NCBI GenBank assembly: GCA_030529945.1 | Contig: JAUMVX010000012.1 | Coordinates: 1 to 54,948, forward strand | DNA: 54,948 nucleotides | DNA from: Bacteroidia bacterium | GTDB lineage: Bacteria > Bacteroidota > Bacteroidia > Bacteroidales > UBA932 | Direction of reading: 5' to 3' | Shown: in pieces, positions 9,546 to 18,319 of the stretch | How the letters are laid out: the number at the start of each line of letters is the position of its first letter | Position numbering within the stretch: position 1 is the first letter of the stretch | The notes under the pieces: generated by a model | The model's database searches: none | Seen by the model: the letters and a program-made list of their open reading frames with translations, nothing else | What the model was told of the DNA's origin: nothing | Translations under genes and position numbers: made by a program

Positions 9546-10214
9546 TTAAAATTTCAGTCCTATATGCAGCGACAGGGCGTTGAAATAGTTGCTTCTTGTA
9601 AAATCCTCCACGAGAGTCTGCTTGCCGTAATTCTTGTCCGTCGCAATCAGCGTTCCGCTCACCGCCACGGCATACTGCGTATATGCCTGCATCATAAAGC
9701 CGAGTCCCACATACAGATGCTCCGACAGGCTGAGGCCGATCTGCGGCTCCATATACAGTCCGCCGGCGCGTCCCTCGTAGTTCAGAGGCATACCGCACTT
9801 GTCACCGTCCTTTATCGGAATGGAGTAGCCGTGAGCCTTCTGCCCGCCGACATTGAAGCTGTAGCCGCCGTCCACGAGCACATACGGGGCGAGGTTCAGC
9901 TTGCTGAACGTATATTTCACCCGCAAAAAGACAGGCAGCAGGTATTCTGTCTGATAGACGAAGGTTTCGCTGCCGTCCGTAGTGCTGTACCATCTTCCGG
10001 CGAGCACGGAATCGTAGTTGAGGCCCGTGCCGGCCGCAATCATCAGTCCGCCCCACTGCACGCCGGCGGCCCCTTTCAGCTGTGCGCCGTACTGACTGCC
10101 CTGCATCTTGTCCATCCCGAGACTCCCCGAGACTTCCACATCCCAGGCGAACCTCTGCGCCGACAGCGTCACTCCGGTCAGCGCCAGTGCCATAATCACC
10201 AGTAATTTCTTCAT
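9546..10214 (-). CDS. Outer-membrane beta-barrel protein (small porin-like)
   Basis: A 222-residue protein with a signal peptide (MKKLLVIMALALTGVTLSAQ) followed by alternating polar/hydrophobic strands separated by Gly/Asn turns and ending LSLHIGLKF, a standard outer-membrane barrel end. It resembles the OMP_b-brl (PorT-like) class, likely eight strands. Function unknown; its position as first gene of an operon with the S46 peptidase suggests a role at the cell surface. A TATATTTG -7 box lies at 10313-10306, and the 162-bp inverted-repeat element begins only a few bases upstream of it, so the -33 region of this promoter is supplied by that element. Confidence 0.8.
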   Translation of the reverse strand: MKKLLVIMALALTGVTLSAQRFAWDVEVSGSLGMDKMQGSQYGAQLKGAAGVQWGGLMIAAGTGLNYDSVLAGRWYSTTDGSETFVYQTEYLLPVFLRVKYTFSKLNLAPYVLVDGGYSFNVGGQKAHGYSIPIKDGDKCGMPLNYEGRAGGLYMEPQIGLSLSEHLYVGLGFMMQAYTQYAVAVSGTLIATDKNYGKQTLVEDFTRSNYFNALSLHIGLKF

Positions 10215-10316
10215 AATCTTCTTTATTTTACGGCCTTAGTGCTTTCTGCGAAATCACTTGCGGCCAATCCTGCAAGTCCCGCCGTCCCCGCCGGGGTCGG
10301 CCCTGCAAATATAACA

Positions 10317-10478
10317 TTAGTGATGATGAAAAAATAAGTTGGTAAGTTTTTGTGAAGGATTTTTGTGGATAAATTTGTTTGTGAAGAAGGAGTGTACCGG
10401 GGTACACGACTGATGAACAAATGAATTTAGACCAAAAAAACGAGCAAAAGCACCAAGTTATTTTTTAGGAATCACTTA
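10317..10478 (+). mobile_element. 162-bp MITE-like inverted-repeat element, copy A
   Basis: The unit is bounded by TTA on both sides. Its ends are imperfect terminal inverted repeats: left GTGATGATGAAAAAATAAG (10320 on), right the complement form GTGATTCCTAAAAAATAAC read from 10475 backwards, both continuing to TTGGT. The centre is the perfect 16-base palindrome GTGTACCGGGGTACAC (10392-10407), flanked by further partial pairing so the whole unit can fold as one long hairpin. Copy B (48924-49085) has the same length and differs at one base. It encodes no transposase. The final TTA is the complement of the rsmA stop codon. I infer a non-autonomous mobile element; a structured RNA is the alternative. 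Confidence 0.7.
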
Positions 10479-11273
10479 TTCCTTCAAGCCCTCGAACATC
10501 AGAGTCAGCCGGACGAAATCTTCCACAGACAGTCTTTCCGCACGAAGCTCGAATATCGGGTCCGCGAGAAAGGACGGAGAGGTGCCGGCAGCGGCGTACA
10601 GAGGCTTGAGAGCATTGCGGAGTGTCTTTCGGCGCTGATTGAACGCGGTCTTCACCACCTGGCGGAAAAGTTTCTCGTCGCAGCCCAGCGACTCGCGCGA
10701 GTTCCTCTTCAGACGTATCACCGCAGACTTCACCTTAGGAGGCGGAGCGAAGGCCCCGGGACCCACAGAAAGCACATACTCTATGTCATACCACGCCTGA
10801 AGCAGCACGGAGAGGATGCCGTAGGTCTTCGTCCCCGGGCCTTCCGCGATTCTGTCCGCGACCTCTTTCTGGATCATACACACCACCTCCGGAACGCGGT
10901 CCTTATCCTCCAGAATCTTGAAGAAAATCTGCGAGGAGATGTTGTAGGGGAAATTTCCGATGACGCGGTAAGGTCCCGGAAATATCCTGCTCATATCCAG
11001 ACGCAGGTAGTCCCCCTCCATAAGGCGGCCGGGCATACCGTTGAAATGCGTGAGGAGATAGTTCACCGACTCGGAGTCTATCTCTATCATCTTGAGGTCT
11101 ATGTCCTCGCGCTGCAGAAGATGCTGCGTGAGCACTCCCATACCGGGGCCGATTTCCAGCACATCGCGAGGCAGGGTTTCATCGCAGCGCAGAGCTTTCA
11201 CTATCGTCTCCGCCACGCTCCGGTCAGTCAGAAAATGCTGACCCAGAGCCTTTTTCGCTCTCACCTCCATCAT
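10476..11273 (-). CDS. rsmA: 16S rRNA (adenine1518-N6/adenine1519-N6) dimethyltransferase
   Basis: RsmA/KsgA, 265 residues, which dimethylates the two adjacent adenines in helix 45 of 16S rRNA. Visible motifs: the N-terminal KKALGQHFL, SAM-binding motif I VLEIGPGMGVLT (about 40-51), and the catalytic NFPYNISSQI (about 107). The C-terminal domain includes FNQRRKTLRNAL. Two adjacent ATGs (11273 and 11270) could start it; the first overlaps the stop of the preceding YfhO gene. It is the third gene of the mutS-yfhO-rsmA operon. Its TAA stop is formed by the last three bases of repeat copy A. Confidence 0.96.
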   Translation of the reverse strand: MMEVRAKKALGQHFLTDRSVAETIVKALRCDETLPRDVLEIGPGMGVLTQHLLQREDIDLKMIEIDSESVNYLLTHFNGMPGRLMEGDYLRLDMSRIFPGPYRVIGNFPYNISSQIFFKILEDKDRVPEVVCMIQKEVADRIAEGPGTKTYGILSVLLQAWYDIEYVLSVGPGAFAPPPKVKSAVIRLKRNSRESLGCDEKLFRQVVKTAFNQRRKTLRNALKPLYAAAGTSPSFLADPIFELRAERLSVEDFVRLTLMFEGLKE

Positions 11274-13927
11274 ACGCGCCTACGTTTGAACTCTGCAGCT
11301 GTTCCGGCCAATACAAGCAGCAGCAACACTATGAGTCCCGCGGACGAGGCTCTCGAAACCGCCACGCTGCCGCGTATGGTCTGCGGCTCGAAGCGCATCG
11401 TCAGCTCGTGGCTCCCCTCGGGCAGCACCGCTGCGCGCAGCACCCAGTCGGCCCGGAATACATCCACGCTCCGGGAAGGGTCGCCGTCCAGCCAGGCGTC
11501 CCAGCCCTCCGGGTAGAAGACCTCGCTGAACACCGCCAGAGCGTCCCCGGTGAGATTATAGCGGTAGCGAAGCTCGTTGGGGCTGTAATAAATGAGTTCT
11601 ATGGTGTCCGGAGAATCCGAAAGGCTTTCCTCGGCACCTGAAAGCGCCATCCTCTCTGCGTTCTCGGACCCCGTGCCGGAGAGCGTCTTCTCCTCAACGG
11701 CTCCGTACTCCACGCCAGATGCCTGTGCCTGCTCTCCGCATACCGCAGCGGCTTTCCCTATATAGTCCGCCCCCACTACGGCCGAGCGGCGCAGATCCGT
11801 GCTGCCCAGAAGGTCAAGTTCTTCCGAAGGCGAGGCGGCCGGAATCACTTCCGAAACGAACCAGGCGTTGCCGAAGGCCCCCGCGTTTCGGGCCGGGGCG
11901 ATGGCGCCGTCGATTATTATATAGCGGGTGTTCAGCGCGGAAAGCAGCGGCAGATGCGGCATCGAAGCCTCAAGCTCAGAAACCGTGGCCACTCCCCGCA
12001 TCGAAGAGGCGAGGGTGTTTATTTCCCTCTGCAGGTACTTCTCTATCAGGTCCTGGTATCTCTGAAGCTTGGCCGGAGAATAGCCGCCCACATTCTTATG
12101 CCACCAGGAAGGGTGAGAGTCGTTGAAAGTGTTCACGGACAGGTCCAGAACCCTGTAGGAAGGGTCGGCATCCTTCAGTATTTCGCTGTCCGCCGCCCTC
12201 AGAGCGAACTGACTTTCGAAACTCCTCGGGGAGACGAAATCGTCGGAGTTCAGATAGCGTCTGCTGACCATAAAGAGGTCTGCAAGAACCAGAATGCAGA
12301 CCAGCAGCGCGGCTACGCGCTGTCGGCGGAGCCGTCTGAGGGAATCCCCCGTGAAATATGACCAGAGCAGAAGCAGGAAAGCCGAGCCGACCAGAAGCAG
12401 CGAGCGGAGCGAGTCACTGACCAGAAGGGCCCGTCTGTCTTCGCGGAAAGCCTCCACGAGCACGTCCGGCTGCCCCTGGTCTGCAGCGCCGCTGAAGTCG
12501 CCCGCAAGGCTCGGGATGAGTACGAGCAGCAGCGCGAAGCCGGCTGAAATGCCTGCGGCGACGCCGCCTTTCAGACGGAATTCCTCGAAACTCACCTTTC
12601 CGCGCGCTATCCTGTCGAGGGCGGCGAAAGCGAGCATCGGAAGGGTGAACTGCAGCACTACCAGAGCCATCGAGACGGTTCTGAACTTGCTGTAGAACGG
12701 CGCCCAATCATAGAAAAACTTCGTGAACCAGAGCAGATGGCTCCCCAGGGCGAGCAGCACCGCGAGCAGCGTGGCGGCCACCAGAGTCCATTTCTTCCAG
12801 CCCCGGCACAGCATCAGTCCCAGAATGAAGAGGAAGACCGTTATCGCTCCCATATACATAGGCCCCGCAGTGAAAGGCTGCGGCCCCCAATACATCGGCA
12901 GAGCCTTGGCGACTTCGCGCACGTTCGTCTGACCGGCTCGGCGCAGCAGATCCACCGTCGCGGACTTGTCAGGATTCACGGCAGCGGCGGAAGAGCCTCC
13001 GTTATAGTTCGGAATGAAGAGATTAGGCAGTTCCGCCCAGCCATAAGACCAAGCCGTGGCGTAATCGATGCTCACGCCTTTAGCGGCCTTCTCCCCGTCA
13101 GCGAGTTCGGAGCCTCCGCGGATGGAGTAAGGAGCGTATTTATATACGGGGACAAGCTTGTTCGCATTCGTCGCGATGCCCGCCGCTCCCAGCACCAGAA
13201 GCAGGGCGGAAGCCGCGAAGAAGCGTCCGAGCGCCTCCCTGCGTCTGAGCAGGCAGTGCAGAAGAAGTGCTGCAGCGAAGATGAAAATCATCAGAGCCAG
13301 ATAGTAGGTGATCTGCTGGTGGTTCGCCTTCACCTGGAAGCTCAGCGCGAAAGCGAAGAGCAAAGCCCCGAGAGCCATCTTTAAAAACCTGCCGCGCCGC
13401 GACATCTCCTTTTCGCCCAATGCGCTCCGATAGGTGTATATCAGCGCGGCGAGCACCCAGGGCAGGAACGCGAGAGCCTGCATCTTGGTGTTGTGCCCGA
13501 CCTGGATAATCTGGAAATTGTACGAGCAGAATGTCACCGCGACCGCTCCGCCCACCGCGACAGGCAGACTCAGCCCGAGCGAAAGCATCAGCAGGAAAGC
13601 TCCGAGCAGCGAGACGAGAAGGTAGCTCGCCGGCCGCTTGCCAGAGAGCAGCAGATTATATATGGACTGCGTCCAATCCCCCTCTCCGCTTGCGGTAATC
13701 ACCGTGGTCGGCATTCCCGAAAACATCGAGCCCGTCCAATATGCCGGGTCTGAAGGGTGCTCCCTGTTCCACTCGTTCGTCTCGTGAGCCATACCCTGAT
13801 AGCCGGATATGTCGCTCTGGTTCACTATCTTGCCGCTCAGCACCTGAGGCACGGTCGCATAGGCGAGCACTATGAAAAAAAGCACCGCGCCCACATAGGC
13901 GATTATTTTCTTAAAGCTTCTGTCCAT
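11270..13927 (-). CDS. YfhO-family multispanning membrane protein
   Basis: An 885-residue integral membrane protein with a first membrane segment at about residues 8-26, a large cluster of segments in the N-terminal two thirds, a soluble extracytoplasmic stretch in the last third (FNDSHPSWWHKNVGGYSPAKLQRYQ), and a final membrane helix before a basic tail. This is the layout of YfhO (PF09586), a GT-C-fold family linked in Gram-positives to glycosylation of lipoteichoic acid; in Bacteroidota the role is unknown, though transfer of a sugar from a lipid carrier to a surface polymer is plausible. The gene begins 24 bases after mutS and overlaps rsmA by four. Confidence 0.85.
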   Translation of the reverse strand: MDRSFKKIIAYVGAVLFFIVLAYATVPQVLSGKIVNQSDISGYQGMAHETNEWNREHPSDPAYWTGSMFSGMPTTVITASGEGDWTQSIYNLLLSGKRPASYLLVSLLGAFLLMLSLGLSLPVAVGGAVAVTFCSYNFQIIQVGHNTKMQALAFLPWVLAALIYTYRSALGEKEMSRRGRFLKMALGALLFAFALSFQVKANHQQITYYLALMIFIFAAALLLHCLLRRREALGRFFAASALLLVLGAAGIATNANKLVPVYKYAPYSIRGGSELADGEKAAKGVSIDYATAWSYGWAELPNLFIPNYNGGSSAAAVNPDKSATVDLLRRAGQTNVREVAKALPMYWGPQPFTAGPMYMGAITVFLFILGLMLCRGWKKWTLVAATLLAVLLALGSHLLWFTKFFYDWAPFYSKFRTVSMALVVLQFTLPMLAFAALDRIARGKVSFEEFRLKGGVAAGISAGFALLLVLIPSLAGDFSGAADQGQPDVLVEAFREDRRALLVSDSLRSLLLVGSAFLLLLWSYFTGDSLRRLRRQRVAALLVCILVLADLFMVSRRYLNSDDFVSPRSFESQFALRAADSEILKDADPSYRVLDLSVNTFNDSHPSWWHKNVGGYSPAKLQRYQDLIEKYLQREINTLASSMRGVATVSELEASMPHLPLLSALNTRYIIIDGAIAPARNAGAFGNAWFVSEVIPAASPSEELDLLGSTDLRRSAVVGADYIGKAAAVCGEQAQASGVEYGAVEEKTLSGTGSENAERMALSGAEESLSDSPDTIELIYYSPNELRYRYNLTGDALAVFSEVFYPEGWDAWLDGDPSRSVDVFRADWVLRAAVLPEGSHELTMRFEPQTIRGSVAVSRASSAGLIVLLLLVLAGTAAEFKRRRV

Positions 13928-13951
13928 AAATGAGAAGTCGTTGTTTCATTT

Positions 13952-16600
13952 TCATTTCTCCAGTCCCAGTTCCTGTTTCATCGAGCGGAGCAGGTCGAAG
14001 GCCTGAAGAGGAGTCATATTGTCCAGGTCCGACTCGTTCAGTCTGTCCCGGATCGAACTCAGCGTAGGGTCGTCCAGCTGGAAGAGTGAAAGCTGACAGC
14101 CCTCGGAGGAGGCGGGATTGGACGCGGAAGCGGCCATAGGAAGTGTCTGCAGAGGCTGACGGCTGCCGCTTTCGAGCTGCTCGAGGGTGCGCTGCGCCGA
14201 CTCGATGATCTCTTTCGGCATTCCCGCCATTCTCGCGACGTGGATGCCGAAGCTGTGCGCGACTCCCCCTTCGCGGAGTTTGCGCAGGAAGATGATGTCC
14301 TTGCCGGATTCCTTCACGGCTATGTGGAAATTCTTCACGCGGGGGTAGATGCTCTCCAGGTCGTTCAGTTCGTGATAATGGGTCGCGAACAGGGTCTTCG
14401 CCCCGTGCCCCTTCTGATGGATGTATTCCACCAGGGCGCGGGCTATGGACATCCCGTCGTAGGTCGAAGTGCCTCTGCCGATCTCGTCGAGAAGCACGAG
14501 AGAACGGGCGGAGAGATTATGCATAATCATCGAAGTCTCAAGCATTTCTACCATAAATGTGGACTCGCCCCGGGAGATGTTGTCGGTGGCTCCGACTCGG
14601 GTGAAAATCTTGTCGAACCAGCCGATGGACGCGCTCGTGGCCGGCACGAACGAGCCGGTCTGTGCCATCAGGACTATGAGGGCTGTCTGGCGCAGAAGGG
14701 CCGACTTGCCCGCCATATTGGGACCCGTGAGGATTATGATCTGCTGCTGAGCGGAGTCCAGATAGATGTCGTTCGGGACGTATTCTTCGCCCCGTGGCAG
14801 CATCTTCTCGATGACAGGATGCCGTCCGCCCCGGATGTCCAGAACCGTGCTATCATCCACGGTCGGGCGGCAGTAGCCGCTGTCGGAAGCGAGCCTCGCG
14901 AAGCCTGCGAGTACGTCCAGACGCGCGATGATGCGGGAATTGTTCTGAATCTCGCGGATCTTCTCCCGTATCGCGTCCACAAGGCCGGCATAGATCCGGG
15001 ATTCTATCTCGAGGATGCGTCCCTCGGCCGTGAGTATCTTCTCCTCGTATTCTTTGAGTTCCTCGGTGATGTAGCGTTCGGAGTTCACGAGAGTCTGCTT
15101 GCGTATCCACTCCGGCGGAACCTTGTCGCGGGAGGAGTTGCGGACTTCGATATAGTAGCCGAAGACGTTGTTGTAACTGATTTTCAGGGTGCTGATGCCG
15201 GTGCGCTCCATTTCGCGCTTCTGCATATCCAGAAGGTACTGCTTGCCTCCCCGGGATATGCCGCGCAGCTCGTCGAGTTCCGCCTCCACACCGGAGGCGA
15301 TCACGTCGCCCTTGCCCACCTGGGCCGCACAGTCGGGAAGAAGGGTCTTGAGGATGCGCTCCTTCAGGGTGCCGCAGGCGCAGATTCCCTCCATAAGAGA
15401 GGTGAGCGCCGGGCAGCCGAAGCCCTCGCACAGAGTCTTTATTTCCTCCACGCGGGCGATGCTCTGCGCGAGCATCAGGGTCTCGCGGGGCATTATCTTT
15501 CCCGTAGCGGCTCTGGAAACTATGCGTTCGAGATCGCCGACTCCGCCGAGAAGGTTCTCGACGGCTTCGAGCCTTTCTCCCTCGTCCACGAAAGCCTGCA
15601 CCACATCGTAGCGGCTCTCCAGTTCCCCGCGGTCCATTACCGGCATCGCCACCCAGCTGCGCAGCAGCCTGGAGCCCATAGCGGTGGAGCAGCGGTCCAT
15701 AACATCCACGAGGCAGGTCCCGTCGCGGCCGGACGCGGTGGAGAAAAGTTCCAGATTATGCATAGTGAAGCGGTCCATCCACACGAAGCCGTCACGGTCG
15801 ATACGCGAAATGGAGCATATGTTCTTAAGGCCGGTATGGTGGGTCTGTTCGAGATAGACCAGAAGGGCTCCGGCGGAGCAGACTCCCAGAGGCTGGGTAT
15901 CTACCGCGAAGCCTTTCAGGGTGTTCACTCCCAGCTGCTTGCGGAGTTTCTCCGCTGTAGCGTCGGGCACGAAGGCCCATTCTTCGAGACTTGTCAGATA
16001 GTATCCGTCCCCGAGAAGTTCGCGTATCTGCTTCTCGCTCCCCCTCTGCACCACAAGTTCCTTGGGACGGAAAGACGAGACGAGGGTGGACACATATTCG
16101 GGGCTTCCCTGTGCGGTGCGGAAGGTTCCGGTGGAAACATCCAGGAACGCGACCCCGCAGGTCCCCGCCGCCGAGGAGGAGAGACTGCGGCCGAAGGTGA
16201 TGCCGGCGAGGAAGTTATTCTCTTTCTGAGTCAGCATCTGGTCGCCGAAGGCGATGCCGGGAGTGACTATCTCCGTCACTCCGCGCTTCACTATGTTCTT
16301 CGCGAGTTTCGGGTCTTCGAGCTGGTCGCAGATGGCCACCTTGTATCCCGCACGGATGAGTTTCGGCAGATAAGTGTCTATGGCGTGGTAAGGCACTCCC
16401 GCCATCGGGATCGCCTCCGCCATCGCGCTGGAGCGTCTGGTCAGGACTATGCCCAGAACCTTGCTCGCCGTCACGGCATCATCCCCGTAAGTCTCGTAGA
16501 AGTCTCCGCAGCGGAACAGCAGCAGGGCTTCGGGGCACTGCGCCTTGAAGTCGTAGTACTGCTTCATCATCGGAGTCATCGCGTTATTCTCTTTAGCCAT
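13952..16600 (-). CDS. mutS: DNA mismatch repair ATPase MutS
   Basis: An 882-residue MutS. The N-terminal mismatch-binding domain shows TPMMKQYYDFKAQCPEALLLFRCGDFYE, containing the usual F-x-E of the mispair wedge in a slightly variant context (GDFYETYGDDA). The C-terminal ATPase has Walker A GPNMAGKS at about residue 624, the STFMVEM signature and DEIGRGTSTYDG Walker B. It recognises mispaired bases and recruits MutL (encoded at 40737). I take the ATG at 16600, which gives the conserved MAKENNAMTPMM start, rather than the in-frame codon 99 bases upstream that reads through the promoter leader. A TAACTTTG -7 box lies at 16706-16699. Confidence 0.97.
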   Translation of the reverse strand: MAKENNAMTPMMKQYYDFKAQCPEALLLFRCGDFYETYGDDAVTASKVLGIVLTRRSSAMAEAIPMAGVPYHAIDTYLPKLIRAGYKVAICDQLEDPKLAKNIVKRGVTEIVTPGIAFGDQMLTQKENNFLAGITFGRSLSSSAAGTCGVAFLDVSTGTFRTAQGSPEYVSTLVSSFRPKELVVQRGSEKQIRELLGDGYYLTSLEEWAFVPDATAEKLRKQLGVNTLKGFAVDTQPLGVCSAGALLVYLEQTHHTGLKNICSISRIDRDGFVWMDRFTMHNLELFSTASGRDGTCLVDVMDRCSTAMGSRLLRSWVAMPVMDRGELESRYDVVQAFVDEGERLEAVENLLGGVGDLERIVSRAATGKIMPRETLMLAQSIARVEEIKTLCEGFGCPALTSLMEGICACGTLKERILKTLLPDCAAQVGKGDVIASGVEAELDELRGISRGGKQYLLDMQKREMERTGISTLKISYNNVFGYYIEVRNSSRDKVPPEWIRKQTLVNSERYITEELKEYEEKILTAEGRILEIESRIYAGLVDAIREKIREIQNNSRIIARLDVLAGFARLASDSGYCRPTVDDSTVLDIRGGRHPVIEKMLPRGEEYVPNDIYLDSAQQQIIILTGPNMAGKSALLRQTALIVLMAQTGSFVPATSASIGWFDKIFTRVGATDNISRGESTFMVEMLETSMIMHNLSARSLVLLDEIGRGTSTYDGMSIARALVEYIHQKGHGAKTLFATHYHELNDLESIYPRVKNFHIAVKESGKDIIFLRKLREGGVAHSFGIHVARMAGMPKEIIESAQRTLEQLESGSRQPLQTLPMAASASNPASSEGCQLSLFQLDDPTLSSIRDRLNESDLDNMTPLQAFDLLRSMKQELGLEK

Positions 16601-16966
16601 ATCCTTGTGTGAGTCAGAGAAGCTGCCGAGTGATTCCCGAAAAAACTTACCCGCTTTTTTTCTCATCACTATGCGAAAACAACTTGCTTCTGAACCCACA
16701 AAGTTAGTGATTCGCCCCCGTTAAAAAAAGTGCTTCCCGGCCCGAGGGGCGAAAAAAGCTTACTCGCTTTTCCCGGCGTGCAAGGTTTTCGGGAATCGCT
16801 CAGAAAGCTTCAGAGAATAACCAGCTTCTTGGTGATGATGAAAAGTTCACTGAGCTCCCCTATTCGCCCGTCCGTCCCGAAAAACCGTCACGCCGGCGTG
16901 AATTGTTTGAGATATGTCGGAAGAATTGCTATATTGTCGTCCCCGCTGCAAAGGGCGGGAAACGCG
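16601..16966. repeat. Intergenic region with degenerate ends of the 162-bp element family
   Basis: No gene is supported here; it holds the divergent starts of mutS and the glycosyltransferase. Pieces resembling the terminal repeats of the 162-bp element are scattered through it: GTGATTCCCGAAAAAACTTA at 16630, an inverted partner TTTTTTTCTCATCAC at 16655-16669, TTAGTGATTC at 16704, GGAATCGCTC at 16792, and GTGATGATGAAAAGTT at 16832. Each is short and individually weak; their number in 220 bases argues for remains of one or more old insertions. Confidence 0.4.
16906..16937 (+). promoter_or_regulatory. Probable promoter of the glycosyltransferase gene
   Basis: TTTG at 16906-16909, a 20-base spacer, then TATATTGT at 16930-16937, close to TAnnTTTG with one mismatch. 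Transcription would start near 16944, leaving a leader of about 23 nt. Confidence 0.45.
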
Positions 16967-18295
16967 ATGAAAAGAGTACTTGTGATAGCCTACTATTGGC
17001 CGCCTTCCGGCGGCTCGGGCGTGCAGAGATGGGTGAAGTTCGTCAAGTATCTGCCCGCGAACGGCTGGCAGCCGGTGGTCTGCACTCCGCTGAATCCGGA
17101 GTACAGCTCGAAGGATGAGACGCTCGCGCACGACATTCCGCCCGAGGCGGAGGTCATACGCCTGCGCATCACCGAGCCGTACGGGATTTACCGCGCTCTG
17201 ATGGGAAGAGGCAGCTCCACGGATATGAAAAGTCTCGTCTCCGCCGGCGGTGGGGACAGCGGAGAGGCGAATCCTATCAGCGCGGAGCATAAGAGTCTGA
17301 AACAGAGGATTTCGCTATGGATAAGGGCGAATCTTTTCATCCCGGACCCGCGCATCTGGTGGCTGGGCCCCTGCTCGCGGAAGCTGGAAAAGTATCTGAA
17401 GGAGCATCCCGTGAATGTGATCGTGACCACGGGACCTCCGCAGTCTATGCATCTTATCGGCCGGCGGCTGTCGAAGGCTATGGGCATTCCGTGGGTGGCG
17501 GATTTTCGGGATCCCTGGACGAAGATGTTCTATTTCAAGCATCTGCCGCTTACGGCCCGCTCTCTGAAGAAGCATCGGCGGCTCGAAAAGGCGGTGCTGG
17601 ACGACGCTTCCGCCATCATCGCGGTCTCTCCTCTGGTGCAGAAGGAGTTTCAGGAAATGACCTCCACTCCGGTGCATCTCATAACGAACGGCTTCGATGA
17701 GGACGATTTCCGTATGGAGCCTTCCGGCGGGCGGGCCGGGGATGAGAGAAAGTTCAGGGTGGTGCAGACCGGGCTTTTCACCGCAGACGGCAATCCGCAC
17801 GCGCTCTGGGATGTGCTCGCGGAGCTATGCCGGGACGAGGGTTTCCGAAAGCGCCTGGAAATCAGGCTTGCGGGTCAGGTGGACGAGGCCGTGACGGAGG
17901 CGATACGCAGCCGTGGGCTGGGGGATCGTCTGGTTCTGGTCGGCTATGTGAGCCACGAAAGAGCCATCGCGGAGCAGCGGGATGCCGACCTGCTTCTGCT
18001 GCCGCTGCGCAAGGAACCCGAGGGCAAGGGCGTGCTTCCGGGGAAGATTTTCGAGTATCTGGCTGCGCGGCGGCCGGTGCTGGGTTTCGGACAGACGGAC
18101 GGGGCTTCGGCGCAGGTGCTGAAGGATTCCGGGGCGGGGGTTATGCGCGACTGGGACGATGCGGAAGGCATCCGCGAGACGGTTCTGCTCGCTGCCGAAG
18201 GCCGTATGGGGCCCGACGGCGGAGCGGATCTGGAGAAATATACGCGCAGGGCTCTCACGGGGCAGCTCGCGAAGCTGCTGCGGGAATTGAGCTGA
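16967..18295 (+). CDS. Family 4 (GT-B) glycosyltransferase
   Basis: A 442-residue soluble GT-B enzyme. The N-terminus MKRVLVIAYYWPPSGGSGVQRWVKF has the acceptor-domain glycine-rich loop typical of GT4 enzymes; the middle WVADFRDPWTKM is the conserved aspartate region; the C-terminal donor domain has VVQTGLFT, LLLLPLRKEPEGKGVLPGKIFEYLAARRPVL with the E-x7-E-like nucleotide-sugar site. It would add a sugar to a surface glycan or glycolipid. I choose the start at 16967 because the conserved fold begins there; the longer upstream reading frame runs through the promoter. Donor and acceptor cannot be told. It is followed after 84 bases by malQ and could share its transcript. Confidence 0.85.
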   Translation: MKRVLVIAYYWPPSGGSGVQRWVKFVKYLPANGWQPVVCTPLNPEYSSKDETLAHDIPPEAEVIRLRITEPYGIYRALMGRGSSTDMKSLVSAGGGDSGEANPISAEHKSLKQRISLWIRANLFIPDPRIWWLGPCSRKLEKYLKEHPVNVIVTTGPPQSMHLIGRRLSKAMGIPWVADFRDPWTKMFYFKHLPLTARSLKKHRRLEKAVLDDASAIIAVSPLVQKEFQEMTSTPVHLITNGFDEDDFRMEPSGGRAGDERKFRVVQTGLFTADGNPHALWDVLAELCRDEGFRKRLEIRLAGQVDEAVTEAIRSRGLGDRLVLVGYVSHERAIAEQRDADLLLLPLRKEPEGKGVLPGKIFEYLAARRPVLGFGQTDGASAQVLKDSGAGVMRDWDDAEGIRETVLLAAEGRMGPDGGADLEKYTRRALTGQLAKLLRELS

Positions 18296-18319
18296 GCATT
18301 CTTGAAAGTTTCTTCGCCC

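Noticed and set aside
10223-10420. A 65-codon frame on the minus strand across repeat copy A, with a similar one at 36179-36373 (shared phrase RYTPSS)
   Set aside because: Both frames run through the noncoding inverted-repeat element; the likeness comes from repeat DNA, there is no start signal, and copy C breaks the frame pattern at its right end.
15189-15611. Long frames opposite mutS, susC, aspS and other core genes
   Set aside because: GC-rich genes give long antisense frames; these lack start context and any recognisable motif.
16601-16699. An N-terminal extension of MutS to 16699
   Set aside because: The extra 33 codons pass through the predicted -7 box and leader; the conserved MutS start is at 16600.
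16730-16966. An N-terminal extension of the glycosyltransferase to 16730
   Set aside because: The residues before MKRVLVIAYYWPP have no GT character and span the promoter and repeat relics.
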